Shown here: positions 38,395-49,600 of the stretch, in pieces | How positions within the stretch are numbered: position 1 is the first letter of the stretch | How the letters are laid out: every line of letters begins with the position of its first letter | DNA from: Monocercomonoides exilis | Lineage: Eukaryota; Preaxostyla; Oxymonadida; Polymastigidae | Length of the DNA: 64,000 nucleotides | Assembly (NCBI GenBank): GCA_001643675.2 | Contig: LSRY02000031.1 | Location: 560,501-624,500 of the forward strand | Reading direction: 5' to 3' | Translations under genes and position numbers: made by a program | Notes under the pieces: generated by a model | Database searches by the model: none | Told to the model about the DNA's origin: nothing | The model's input: the letters and a program-made list of their open reading frames with translations, nothing else

Positions 38395-39111
38395 TTATAT
38401 AAACACAGTTTCTTTCAAATTTGATTTTGTTCAAATAATGATAAAAATGTTATGGTTTCAGAATTGATTTTTTATTATTGACACAATCATAAACCTGATA
38501 AACCAGAATGAGCATTCAATTTTTTCGATTATACGGATATAACCTTGAATAATTTGGCTTCATTAAAATGAAACTGAAACAGAAAATGAAAAAAGAATAT
38601 GGGCAAAAATTTTTGCATTATGAAAAAACCTTCTATTTGTTCCATTCTTTTTCTTCAATCATTTCATTAAAAATCAATCGCAACGATGCAAAAAATTACT
38701 GAAAAATTCTCAAATTGAGAAAATAAATTACGAAAATATTGAATGGAACAAAATTCATAAATCAAAATATTTTTTTCCATATCTCTTTCCTTCATTAGCA
38801 GTGATGTATCACAAATAGACGGAAAAAAACTGTTTGTACTGTTGTTAATAATATCTTCCCGTTAAAAAATGATAGCATTAACATTTAAAGAAAGAAATTA
38901 ATAAATATTGAAATAATCAAATATTCATTTTTTTTCATTAACTTTTTTATTCTTTAATGTGTGAAGGAATTTTGTCGCAGTTATTTTATTTTCATATCAT
39001 CTCCTCAATCAACATTCAGTTTTTTCACAAAAATGTTATCTATTCGTGAATATAGTTATTCTTTTTAACATGAAAAAAAAATTATTTATATAAATTATTC
39101 TTTAGAAATTT
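38395..39111. other. intergenic between Ctf18 and DIRS element
   Basis: AT-rich with no gene. It forms the 5' flank of Ctf18 and the left flank of the retroelement. No target duplication is obvious at the element boundary, as expected for tyrosine-recombinase integration. Confidence 0.4.
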
Positions 39112-40007
39112 TATAGTGTCAACTTTTTAATGGGACTTTTTCCTTAATTGGCACTTTTTATGTTTTTGCTTACAAAATGTCGAGAAACGAGAAGTTGTTT
39201 TCAGCATTTTACAAATCCTTTTTAACAGGTTTAATTCTATTTATTTACTGTTTTCATTTTTATTTTCGTTTTTTTACACATCGAGAAATTTCGTTTTTTT
39301 GCTAAATTTAATAGGACTTTTTCTAGCCAACCAGGCAACTCAAAAGAAATTGGGGACATGTTTTATATTGCATTTGCTTCGAACGATTAATCTTTAAAAC
39401 CTTTTTTTTCACAAACACCTTTTTCTTGATTTTTTCGCATTTCAAATTCTCATCAGCATAAAAAACATAAAACTGTTTATTTCTTTATTAATATAATGAA
39501 ATGAAAAAAATAAAAAAATGATATGAAAAACAAATACTTTGATAATGAAGTGTTGAAAAAATAAAACATTCTCATTTTCTATTTGTCTCAAACTGACAAA
39601 TGGCGCTTACTAAAAATGATCAATGATCAAACTTTTGTAACGAAGTTAAGTTAGAAACAAAAAGAAAATGAGAATGTTTTATTTTTTCAACACTTCATTA
39701 AACAAGAAAGTGGAGAATCAATTCCTTCTCTTATTTGAGAGACGCCACAATCTATGGGTCAGTCGCCCATTTGTGTGTTTTGGTGTATTGGATAAAAAAC
39801 CACTTTGCGCTTATAAACCCATAGGCGCAAAGAGAAGGAACTACAAAAAACACGAACAGTTTTGAAAACAAAACTTCAAAGGGTGGGAGTGAAAACGGTG
39901 GTGGGCAAAGAGAAGGAATTGATTCTCCACTTTCTTTTTTAATTAAAGTGCATAAGCACCTTAATTATCAAGAAAGTGTTTCATCAATTCCTTCTTTTAT
40001 TTGAGAG
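39112..40007 (+). repeat. DIRS left inverted terminal repeat (896 bp)
   Basis: Inverted match to 44225-45120 over its whole length; I noticed one mismatch (T against A in CTTCTTTTATTT) near the inner end. Inside are a perfect 38-bp hairpin stem (39543-39580 with 39663-39700), an 8-bp stem CTTTGCGC/GCGCAAAG (39803-39832), and an inverted pair built on GAGAATCAATTCCTTCTC. The inner edge abuts the recombinase stop codon. Confidence 0.93.
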
Positions 40008-40013
40008 AATCAA

Positions 40014-42938
40014 TTAGTTGGATGATGAAGCCATCATTACTACCACAATGTGCGTCCTCTTTGCTTTGTTGCTCTCATCCTCCTTTTTTGCTTGTGATCT
40101 TGTTCGAATAATGAATCGCTCTTTAAGTGACTTCTGATTCTCCATCTCCTCATCAGGCTCATCCACTCGAGAGGGAAATTCAACAGTATCTCTAGCTTCT
40201 TCCTCACTCAAACATGGCTTCATCAGGCGCTTCTTGTCCCTCAGTACCATCCCAGATTCCATTGCTCGTATATCATTTTTGTTCCTCTGGTCTCTTTCTG
40301 GACTGGCGTACGCATTGCCACCATCTTCGGAACACAGCTTGGTTGCTAACTCTTCACTGGGAACGTTCATAGTTGAGGCAATCACTTTCCACAAGGTTGA
40401 AGCAAGATTGGCCTTCACATAATGCTTCACCAAAGTGTCTGTTCTAGGGGAAAGACGGGCAAACTTCGCAATCTGAGTTGGTGGAATTCCAGACATCGTT
40501 AGCGTTGAAAGTGTTGCATCCTTTGTTGAATAAGGAGTAAAATGGCTTTGAATTCCTGCTTCCTTTAACGTCTCCTTTGCTAATCGTCTGATGCCTTCCA
40601 CTGTTAGAGGCTGAAAAGTTTCGGTATTTAAAAACAATTTATTTCCATCTGGTCTTCTTCTTTGTATTTCTTCCCACAAAACCTGAATAGCCGAAACTGG
40701 GCAAATTGTCGGGTTTTCATTTAAAAAAGGAACGGCAATCTCTGTTCGATTGAGCGATGTTTTGAGCCTTGTGTCCAAGTTTATTCTTTCCTGCTCAAAT
40801 ATGGATCGTTCCATATCTACCCTTTCCAACTCTGTAAACCTGCACGCAGTGAATAACATGGTGAGCACAATGGCTTTCATTGTCAGATGTTTGAAACTCA
40901 AGCTTTGATTTTCTCCAAGATTAGAAAAGTATGTCAAAATGGTCTTCGGATTCCAGATCTCTTGAATCTTCTTATTTCTTGTCGTCTCCGTTCTTCTAAA
41001 CCCTCTAAACAATATTTTTATTATCGGAAAATCCCCTAAATTTGTGTTGTAAACCAAGCTTGTGAAAAATGAAACTGCTGAGCGGATGAGCTGCAAACAT
41101 GACAGCTTCATTCCATTGTCTCTAAGTGTAATAAATATGCTGGAACATCGAGCTGCCCACTCGTGAATATCCTCTGGAATTATGCCCATATCACTCTTTT
41201 CCCACTGTTCTCCAAAGTGTGCGAAGCCGAATAAATATCCATCCCACGTCGACTGAGCAATTCCCGATATGCACTCCTCTGCCAATGAAACTGGGAAAGA
41301 TCTTTCTTCCAAAGCCCTTCTCCACCAGCTCTCGCCTTTAACTCTTGTGGATTGATCAATATGACTCTTAACCGGCCTGGAGGAAGACATGCACCTGTGC
41401 TTGCCATTGATGGTCCCTTTCTCAGTACTGTTCTCAGACTCCTCCATTCGAATGTCCGATGAGGCGTCTTCTCCAATAGCACATCCCAGTTCTGCCCATT
41501 CCAGTTCGGCAAGAGTAATACTACTGGTACTCTCTCCTTCTGTGCCTTCCGAATCGTCATTGGTATCAGGGGAACTGGGGGGTGTGCCAGAACGCACTCT
41601 TTCTTCCATGGATATGCTAGACCGTCTTCTCCCAATGGGCTTCCTATTCCACGCCAACGCTCGACCTTGTGGTTGTGTTGAGCTGCAAAGGCGTCCATTG
41701 TTGGAGTAACTTATAGCACCACAAGAATCTGAGAGAGTTCTTCGTCTGTAATTCTGTAGCCTCCAACTCTTTCCAGGCGGGACAAAGCATCGGCTCTTGT
41801 GTTTTGTTATCCGGGGAGATGAACTGCTTTCAGGACTATTTTCAATTTCTCCTTCAATGTCCATATCCTTTTGAGTGTTTGACGGAGATTCCTTCCTGCA
41901 TTCCATCTGTTCACGTTGAAAACAACTGTTGAATTGTCTGACCGAAGTTGTATCTGTGATATCCGACTTTCTGATAGGATTGGGGCAAAGTGAGTTAATG
42001 CAAGTTCCACTGCTTTTAATTCTCTGTAGTTGGATGATTGGTTTTTCACAGAGAATGGAAAACGACTGTGACAATCTAGTGACATTCTGTTTATTCTGAG
42101 GGCTGCTCCCCAGGAGCGTTCTGATGCATCTGTGGTTAGAACTGCTTCTGGAATAAACACTGGATTTAGTCTGCGTCTGGTATTCTTCCTCAATGTCCAT
42201 CTCCATCTTCTTATCTGCTGGAGGATTGAAGCATTCAGCCTCATCATTCCATCCCATCCGTTTGTTAAAACTCCTTTCTGCAACAATTTGAAGATTGATT
42301 GGAGGTGCAAAAATGCGTCTGGCAGAACGAAGCGTGTAGAACTGAGCTTTCCCACGAATGATGCTAAGTCCTTCTCTCTGACAGTCTTGGCTCTTATGCA
42401 CCTTCTCTCCCACTTGTGACACAGCTCTCGCACTGCCTTTCTTCTTTCCTCCGTTAGACACACATCGAAGCTGGTTGTATTCAATTCGAATCCCAGGAAA
42501 CTGAACTGCGAACTCGGTATGAGGTTGCACTTCTTCGTGTTTATCTGCAGACCAAGACTTTCCAAAAATACGATTATCTCCTGTATTATGTTCTTCAAGA
42601 TTTGCTGATCTTGATGCAGAAAAAGAAGGTCGTCCAAATAGGCAATGACTCTGACATCCCATCTTCTTCTTATCTCCGCTGTCACCTTCCTCATTATATG
42701 TGTGAACAGGCGCGGTGCATCTACAAAGCCGAAAGGCATTCCTTTGAAGGAGTAGTCTTTTCCCATGAATCTGAAAGCAAGATTGGGAATTAGTTCTCTT
42801 GAAACTGGAATTAAATAATAAGCTTGTTCCAAGTCTAGGGATACTGCGTAATCCTTCCGTCTTATCAGCCGTTCCACTGTTTTCTCTCCGTCGCACTTGA
42901 AATGTGTTCTTTTCACCACTGCATTCAGTTTCCGACAA
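40014..42938 (-). CDS. DIRS tyrosine recombinase (frame overlaps reverse transcriptase)
   Basis: The open frame is 974 codons, but the part over 41807-42938 overlaps RT/RNase H in another frame and reads as low-sense sequence, so the true start is probably inside; overlap of this kind is normal in DIRS elements. The recombinase domain begins about residue 480 (LAEECISGIAQSTWDGYLF). The first catalytic Arg lies in TACRFTELERVD. The block usually HxxR reads YSTK (residues 803-806). The nucleophile Tyr is in KHYVK (residue 840). The enzyme would integrate a circular DNA copy without target duplication. The tail is charged and ends in TAA beside the left inverted repeat. Confidence 0.85.
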   Translation of the reverse strand: MSETECSGEKNTFQVRRRENSGTADKTEGLRSIPRLGTSLLFNSSFKRTNSQSCFQIHGKRLLLQRNAFRLCRCTAPVHTYNEEGDSGDKKKMGCQSHCLFGRPSFSASRSANLEEHNTGDNRIFGKSWSADKHEEVQPHTEFAVQFPGIRIEYNQLRCVSNGGKKKGSARAVSQVGEKVHKSQDCQREGLSIIRGKAQFYTLRSARRIFAPPINLQIVAERSFNKRMGWNDEAECFNPPADKKMEMDIEEEYQTQTKSSVYSRSSSNHRCIRTLLGSSPQNKQNVTRLSQSFSILCEKPIIQLQRIKSSGTCINSLCPNPIRKSDITDTTSVRQFNSCFQREQMECRKESPSNTQKDMDIEGEIENSPESSSSPRITKHKSRCFVPPGKSWRLQNYRRRTLSDSCGAISYSNNGRLCSSTQPQGRALAWNRKPIGRRRSSISMEERVRSGTPPSSPDTNDDSEGTEGESTSSITLAELEWAELGCAIGEDASSDIRMEESENSTEKGTINGKHRCMSSSRPVKSHIDQSTRVKGESWWRRALEERSFPVSLAEECISGIAQSTWDGYLFGFAHFGEQWEKSDMGIIPEDIHEWAARCSSIFITLRDNGMKLSCLQLIRSAVSFFTSLVYNTNLGDFPIIKILFRGFRRTETTRNKKIQEIWNPKTILTYFSNLGENQSLSFKHLTMKAIVLTMLFTACRFTELERVDMERSIFEQERINLDTRLKTSLNRTEIAVPFLNENPTICPVSAIQVLWEEIQRRRPDGNKLFLNTETFQPLTVEGIRRLAKETLKEAGIQSHFTPYSTKDATLSTLTMSGIPPTQIAKFARLSPRTDTLVKHYVKANLASTLWKVIASTMNVPSEELATKLCSEDGGNAYASPERDQRNKNDIRAMESGMVLRDKKRLMKPCLSEEEARDTVEFPSRVDEPDEEMENQKSLKERFIIRTRSQAKKEDESNKAKRTHIVVVMMASSSN

Positions 42939-43309
42939 TCGAGAATTTGTCTCCAGCTGCCTGACTTCTTTTGAATGAGAAATACATTGTTTCTGTGTTT
43001 GACCTCTCTCTGCTCCATTGGGATTACAACTCCTGTTCGTATTTGTTCTTCTAATATTTTCTTGAACTCCTTGATCTTTTGTTGGTTGAGAAGCAACGCT
43101 CCGTCTCTAAATTGAGTTTTGCTGAGAGCTTTTCGGGCTTGCTTGCTCTTCCACATGGCCTGTACTCCTCTGCTTATCAATTTCTCTCCTCCGATTCGCT
43201 TCCATGCCGAGATAATCAATGCTGTTCTTCCTCCTATCTGCCTCCTCTGCTCTGTCTCCTTGTGAACTGGACCCAAAATTGTTGACGCCCCCTTGGTCTC
43301 CTGCTCCAA
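41180..43309 (-). CDS. DIRS reverse transcriptase / RNase H, two in-frame TAA codons
   Basis: RT blocks are clear: WRQILDCRKLNAVV, catalytic Asp in SLDLEQAYYLIPV, GMPFGFVDAPRLF and the YLDD box. RNase H follows: TTDASERSWGAAL, NYRELKAVELAL and LRSDNSTVVF give the first three acidic residues. The frame then meets TAA at 41807-41809 directly after HLPG and continues in the same frame with NTRADALSRL, which holds the fourth RNase H Asp. A second TAA lies at 41711-41713, before PTMDAFAAQHNHKVERW and the further conserved DIRS domain. Either the copy is inactive or the stops are bypassed. The RT frame is open upstream to about 43503, overlapping the end of gag in the -1 register; it has no early ATG, so a frameshift fusion is possible. 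Confidence 0.85.
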
Positions 43310-43437
43310 CCGCTCTGGCTCCTCCTTCTTCCGAATTGCTGTCTTCTTGCGAGCGCTGAGGACCGGGGGGACCTCCGAAAAAACCGCGGGTTTGAACGAG
43401 GAAGGGGATAACTTAATCTTGTTCGAAGTGTATCTGG

Positions 43438-44184
43438 TTATTCTCTTGCAGTAGTCTGAACTCGTGTTAGAGGAAATGTTGGTCTTCGGAAACCTCCTTC
43501 AAACTTAGCTTCTTGTCTTGCTTCTCTGAGAATCAGTTCCTGTCTCTCTATGAGGATTCCCGTTGAATCGTCTGCACTCATTAATGTGGCAGCCCTGAAA
43601 CCAAACCTGCATTGAATTCGAACCGTTCGTGCCTCTTGAAGCGCCTTGGTAATCAAAATCAAGATGTCAGCCAGTCTTTGTTTTGCACCTTCCTTTGAAG
43701 TCGGTATCTCGGCTAAGCCTATGAGCGCAGCTTTAATTGCCTGGAAAAGATAAATCTCCATCTTGTAACCCGCCTGATCTAACGCATCGTTAATCCAGTT
43801 CTTTGTTCTCTTGGAAGCGGGTGGTTCTTGAGATAACAATGGGCTAAAATCCTGTGTTGAATACTCCTCAACAACATCTTGGACGGATATAGTGGAAAGC
43901 TTTAGATCATAAATTGAAAAATTTGGCGCCTTTCCAAAAATGTCCTCAAACTCCTGACAAATACGTTGAGACATCTCTATGTCATCTTCGTTTTCCTTTC
44001 TGGCATCCGAATGGGTCACCTCCTGTGTCAAACTTTCCGATGACGAAGGTGAAAAAATTGACGCGGAAGATAAGATGTCCTGTTGAGAAAAGGTCCCTGG
44101 TTGGCTTTGCGCCCCACTGTTCTGCATTGCAGCCTCAGCCGACGGCGTAAGTCCAACAATCGGAGAGAATTGTGAAAAAGACAT
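43438..44184 (-). CDS. DIRS gag-like protein
   Basis: 248 aa, first gene of the element. It begins at an ATG 40 bp inside the right inverted repeat. The N-terminal third is Ser/Gln-rich and acidic; the rest is predicted helical (LFQAIKAALIGLAEIPTS, RLADILILITKALQEART) with a basic C-terminus. No zinc knuckle is seen, as in many DIRS gag proteins. The assignment rests on position; the sequence itself is not diagnostic. The stop is TAA. Confidence 0.7.
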   Translation of the reverse strand: MSFSQFSPIVGLTPSAEAAMQNSGAQSQPGTFSQQDILSSASIFSPSSSESLTQEVTHSDARKENEDDIEMSQRICQEFEDIFGKAPNFSIYDLKLSTISVQDVVEEYSTQDFSPLLSQEPPASKRTKNWINDALDQAGYKMEIYLFQAIKAALIGLAEIPTSKEGAKQRLADILILITKALQEARTVRIQCRFGFRAATLMSADDSTGILIERQELILREARQEAKFEGGFRRPTFPLTRVQTTARE

Positions 44185-44192
44185 TATTGATC

Positions 44193-44249
44193 AAATGTGG
44201 CGACTGACCCATTGATTGCGGCGTCTCTCAAATAATAGAAGGAATTGAT
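44193..44249. repeat. DIRS internal complementary region
   Basis: A diverged copy of the segment at 44461-44507 (GGCGACTGACCCAT..GTGGCGTCTCTCAAATAA) sits across the inner edge of the right inverted repeat, and the segment is complementary to about 39722-39772 in the left repeat. DIRS elements use such a complementary region to template circle formation during reverse transcription. Confidence 0.7.
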
Positions 44250-45120
44250 GAAACACTTTCTTGATAATTAAGGTGCTTATGCACTTTAATTAAAAAAGAA
44301 AGTGGAGAATCAATTCCTTCTCTTTGCCCACCACCGTTTTCACTCCCACCCTTTGAAGTTTTGTTTTCAAAACTGTTCGTGTTTTTTGTAGTTCCTTCTC
44401 TTTGCGCCTATGGGTTTATAAGCGCAAAGTGGTTTTTTATCCAATACACCAAAACACACAAATGGGCGACTGACCCATAGATTGTGGCGTCTCTCAAATA
44501 AGAGAAGGAATTGATTCTCCACTTTCTTGTTTAATGAAGTGTTGAAAAAATAAAACATTCTCATTTTCTTTTTGTTTCTAACTTAACTTCGTTACAAAAG
44601 TTTGATCATTGATCATTTTTAGTAAGCGCCATTTGTCAGTTTGAGACAAATAGAAAATGAGAATGTTTTATTTTTTCAACACTTCATTATCAAAGTATTT
44701 GTTTTTCATATCATTTTTTTATTTTTTTCATTTCATTATATTAATAAAGAAATAAACAGTTTTATGTTTTTTATGCTGATGAGAATTTGAAATGCGAAAA
44801 AATCAAGAAAAAGGTGTTTGTGAAAAAAAAGGTTTTAAAGATTAATCGTTCGAAGCAAATGCAATATAAAACATGTCCCCAATTTCTTTTGAGTTGCCTG
44901 GTTGGCTAGAAAAAGTCCTATTAAATTTAGCAAAAAAACGAAATTTCTCGATGTGTAAAAAAACGAAAATAAAAATGAAAACAGTAAATAAATAGAATTA
45001 AACCTGTTAAAAAGGATTTGTAAAATGCTGAAAACAACTTCTCGTTTCTCGACATTTTGTAAGCAAAAACATAAAAAGTGCCAATTAAGGAAAAAGTCCC
45101 ATTAAAAAGTTGACACTATA
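44225..45120 (-). repeat. DIRS right inverted terminal repeat (896 bp)
   Basis: Mirror copy of 39112-40007, same length. The hairpins described for the left repeat recur here (38-bp stems at 44532-44569 and 44652-44689). It lies upstream of gag and so probably carries the element's promoter. Confidence 0.93.
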
Positions 45121-46683
45121 ACTAATATTTCAATTTGTTCAATGGTTGGTTAATGTCAAATGCTTCTGAATTTAATGAAAAATTATTTTTTTATTTGTCT
45201 CATTGCTATTGTTTTTCAAAAATGATTGATTTTTATTCTGTAAGAAAGAGCAAATTGCAGAAAATAAAAAATAGCTAGAATTGTAAATAACATAGAAAAA
45301 ATAAGTTGTATGTGCAAAAGATGAGCTGAATCGTCATTAAAATGGAAAAATCCATCGAAAGTTAGATTTTCAAAAAACAAAAATTATTTGTTTCTAAAAT
45401 ATATAGGACTACAAAAAAAATATTGTTTTTGAATAGATGTGGGTGATTATTTATGATATCATATTATTTCATTTTAAAATTTCGATTGTAAAATTTCACT
45501 TGAATATTCATAAAAGAATACTGAAAAGTGATTTTACTAATTAAAGATGTCTTCATTTTCATTTTGGCTTTTTCATTTGTTTATGAAATGGTTTTGATGA
45601 AATCTTTCATCAAAATACAAAATCTCTATTCAGTGACAAACAACCTTTGAAAAATAAACACTCCGAAAAAAGTTTTGATTTCAAAAATATTCATACATGC
45701 CATATATATGTTTATATACAACCGTGCAAACTGCTGCAAATTAATATTGAATATTTGTTTCGATATTTGTATTTCATATTTAGTCATGATAAGAAAAAAG
45801 GTTTAATTAAAAACCACCATAACATCTTTTTCAAGCGTTTCTGTCCTGAGATTTTTGAATAATATATTTAATTTCAATTTGAATTTTATTAGAAACTTTT
45901 TATTTATTAATTTATTTTTGAATTGAGATGGAATTCATAAGAAAAATATAATCTCGTTCGAAAAGATTATTGAACAAAAAACAAATTATAAATAAAGATA
46001 TTTCATTCTGCAAACAAAAAAGTCTTTAAACCTTTAAAATATTGCTTAGTTTTAAATATGAGTTTCTTTCATTTTTATTATTAATTTGGTGAAAAATTAC
46101 CCGTACCAAATGAACAAAATTTAAATTCCAAAAAGTTATATTTTCAAAAGTTCAAACCTTTTGGATTTGGTTTATGAAAAGAAGTGAATCAAAAACCTTT
46201 CAAAACATTAAAAAAAAATCCCCAATTTGAATGAATGCATTATTCTCTTATCCTTTGTCAATCTCATTTTCTTACAGATAACAGAGATGACTGCCATCCT
46301 CCCATTCTGCATTCTCACTGTGTGAAAGAAAAATAAACTGTTGAAAATGACAAACGTGAACGAAAAAAAGAATACCCCAATAATACTGAATTTGAAACAG
46401 AAATCACCAGGTGTGTGCCGATTGGGAAAACTCCAGTGGTTCCAAGGAAGAAAGTGAAAGCCTCATCATGGCTCGGGACGAAGAATGCAGCGAATGACAA
46501 TCCACTCCCGAAAGCATGAATCTGATACGGCAATGCTGTTTTCTTCCCAACGAGACACAAACAAAGGAAGGAATTGCTTTCAAACAAACATTTGATTCTT
46601 CTCATCCAACATTCTCCCAGCTCCACTTTTCAATTCCCCAGGTTTCCCAAATGCATTTCTCAAATGAAAAAAAAATCAGTGTT
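45121..46683. other. intergenic, with a weak open stretch near the receptor 3' end
   Basis: Mostly AT-rich and empty. About 100 codons on the minus strand at 46315-46626 have more balanced composition and hydrophobic content (HAFGSGLSFAAFFVPSHDEA, TGVFPIGTHL), followed by GTGATTTC and an AACAG acceptor-like site. This could be a decayed exon of a membrane protein; I cannot identify it. Confidence 0.25.
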
Positions 46684-49600
46684 TCATTCCATCCGACTGA
46701 AGCTCCCATCTGTGTCTTCGCTGTCTGCCTCTTCACATCTCGATCCATCTCCAATGTCCAACGCGTCTGATGCCGTCACAAACATCGACCCCATCGGTAT
46801 CTTCATGAACAGCTCCCGCTTCACATCCCCCAATGTCACCCGCTCATCCCACCCCTGCACCACACACTTCTCCTCCAACTCCCGAAGACTGCTCCCTCCC
46901 ATCTTCTCCACCTTCGGCCGCTCCCCATTCACTATCTTCTGCCCTGCCACCACTCCCTCATACTCCCCAAACGGGATCTCCAGCGTCACACACTCCCACA
47001 CCATCATCCCAATCGAAAACACAACAGACTCCTTCCTCGCCCCCATCTTCTTGTTCATCTGCAGCTCTGGAGCCTTCCACCTCAGGCACTCTTTTTTGAA
47101 GGCATCCTCATCCTCTTCAAATGCTGATGAAGGAAGGGAGTCATCATCATCATCATCACCATTATCACTGGTAGATGTCACAACTGTTGATGATGAGATG
47201 GAGGATGAATCTGAATCATCATCTGACAATAAGTCAGAGTGCATCACAATACAAATCACCATGTGTTCTGAGAACAACACAACGTGAGGACTCAGATTAT
47301 TCAATGATTGAAGAGGGTTTTCCATCTCGTCAAACGAGTGGAGTGCCCCATTCGCCACCCAGAACAACACCTGTGCTGCCGTTTGTTCTCTTTCTTTCAA
47401 CGAGCCAATTGCCATCTCCTTCTTCGCATTCCTTCCATGCAACAGCATGAACAGCGAATCCCTCAAATCCACAATCAGCTTCTCATGAGGCGATGAACAG
47501 TCCATTGCATCCACCAAGTTTGACATGGATGAGGTGGTTGGACACAAATCCTCCCCTCTAACAAATGTGGAGTCTGAATCAGTTGTTGAAGTGGATGAAA
47601 TGGATGAAATGGAAGGGGATGGTGATCTCTTTCGAATATCTTCTTCTTCAACCTTCTCCAGCATCCATTCTGGAATCTTGTCTGAATCTCTTCCAAGAAT
47701 GTATTCTGTTGAGCCACTCTCAGAAAGAAGATGTTCCGATGACTCTGAGTGTCCCAAGCTTTTTTCATAAACTCTCTTCTTTATCCTCTCTTCATTCTTC
47801 TTCTCTGCCTCTCTTTCAGCTCTTCTCCACTGCTCCTCAGGTGACATCTCCATCGTCACCATTTCAAACGCCTTCGGATCCTTCTTCACTGTGTCTTCCA
47901 CAATTATCTCCAACTCTTCTGTTCTTCTCTTTTGCTTCCTCCATCGAATAATGAATATTATCGACACAATTAGAATGATTAGAAGAACAAATGCCATGAT
48001 AATAACAATCAACAACAAATACGATTTCCCTTCTTTTCCTCCTTCAACAAGTTTTCCTTCTCCATTTGTTTTTGATTCGCTCTTGTTCTTCAGGATGAAA
48101 GAATCAGTTGATGATGGATTATTTCCATCACCAAACAGAATGCACACACTCACCTCCACCCCTACTCCTGCATCCGTTATCGTCTCTTTTGGCAGTCTCC
48201 CTTCAACTTCTGTCTCTGACACACATCCACTTTCACCAAACTCATGCTGCTCAATCTGCTTTTCTTCTCCCATTTGCTTCACAACCATGAATGACAAGTC
48301 GCATGGAAGCAGCTCCTTCCCTTTGAACACAATCTCCTCTTCTTCTCCCACTCCCTTTGCTTCAATACCCTCCAACGCTGGAATGAAGAATGGAGACACC
48401 CTCTCAGATACAATCCCTTCTAAATTGCATCCTCCATTCAGAATCCAAAGTGATGTATTTGGTAAAACTCCATCTCCTCCTTTCAAGCTCGAAATGGTCA
48501 GTGAGGCAGAATTTGAGCAAATGATATTTCTTCTCAATGATGGGTAATTCTCAATCGAAGGATTGTTGCTCTCAAATCTTCCATCTTTGATAATTATTGT
48601 GCCTCCACTCGCACTCATCCCTCCCTTTGATGAGTTGCAAATCGTGGTGTCTCTCACAACTGCTTCACTCTTCGACAAGTCAACAACTGACCCATTCCAT
48701 TTGCACACTTCCTCAGAAATCTCATTCCCTTCTGTTCCTGTTTCCAGATTCCCCTCAAACACACACGATTCCATCAATATCTCCTGTGTTGATGTGATTG
48801 ACACTTGGCTCCCCTTTGGTGACTCTGATGTGCACTCATGAAAAGAGCAGTTGCACATCTCAAATCCACTCATCGGCTGACTTGAGCAAACAATGCTTGA
48901 TCCAGAAGTTGATCGGCTGATGTTTGTGAATGAAGACAACACCAATGACAAAACGAGTGATGAGTGGCTGTTTTCAAGTGAGATCAGACTCCTTTTTTCC
49001 AAATCAATGCTTGTGGCTGTAAACCTCGAAATGCTCACTTTCTCACTTTTCCCACATTCAATCAACGAACTTTTGCACTGAACACCATCTATTCCTACAT
49101 CCTCAAATGTTGCCCTTTCTGAATGCAATATCATGAATACAGTCTTTGAGAATTTCAAGTGGCCAACAATGCACTTTTCTGCCTCAAACAACCCTTCTTC
49201 AACAACAATCAGAGAAAAGTCAAAAATGGTCTGTGTATTTTCTGTTGTTCTGCTCTCTGATAAGAATGAAACAGATTCCAGAATGAGAGATCCATTCAGC
49301 TGGTGCATCAAGCACGAGCAGACAACATTCCCTATTCCACCAAAAACAAATGACACCTTCTCAAATCGAACAGATTCCGAGGTTCTCACAGTTCCCTCAT
49401 TCCCAAGCTCAATCTCTCTCACTTTTATCTCCCCATTCCTGCTCGCCTCCATCGACTTGATCGTCACCTTCTCAGCTGAGCACGAACCAGTCAATTCTGT
49501 TTCATTCCAAACAAACAGTTGCGAATAATCCGATGGGATGATGTGGCTCACCCCAACATTCAGCGATGAACATGTGCTCTTCATCTCCCCACACTGCTTG

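Larger units (their letters stand above)
39112..45120 (-). mobile_element. structurally complete DIRS-type retrotransposon, 6,009 bp
   Basis: Boundaries are set by exact inverted ends TATAGTGTCA (39112) and TGACACTATA (45120). Read on the minus strand the order is gag-like, reverse transcriptase/RNase H, then tyrosine recombinase, with the last two overlapping in different frames. That layout, inverted repeats instead of LTRs, and an internal copy of terminal sequence are hallmarks of the DIRS order. The element is visibly richer in G+C than the flanking DNA. The inverted repeats are nearly identical, suggesting a young insertion, but the RT frame carries two TAA codons. Confidence 0.93.

Noticed and set aside
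39668-39865. 65-codon frame present in both DIRS inverted repeats
   Set aside because: Duplicated only because it lies in the repeats; it overlaps the hairpins and resembles no protein.
41807-42938. N-terminal 380 residues of the recombinase frame as a real protein
   Set aside because: They overlap RT/RNase H in another frame and show no domain; kept only as overlapping open frame.
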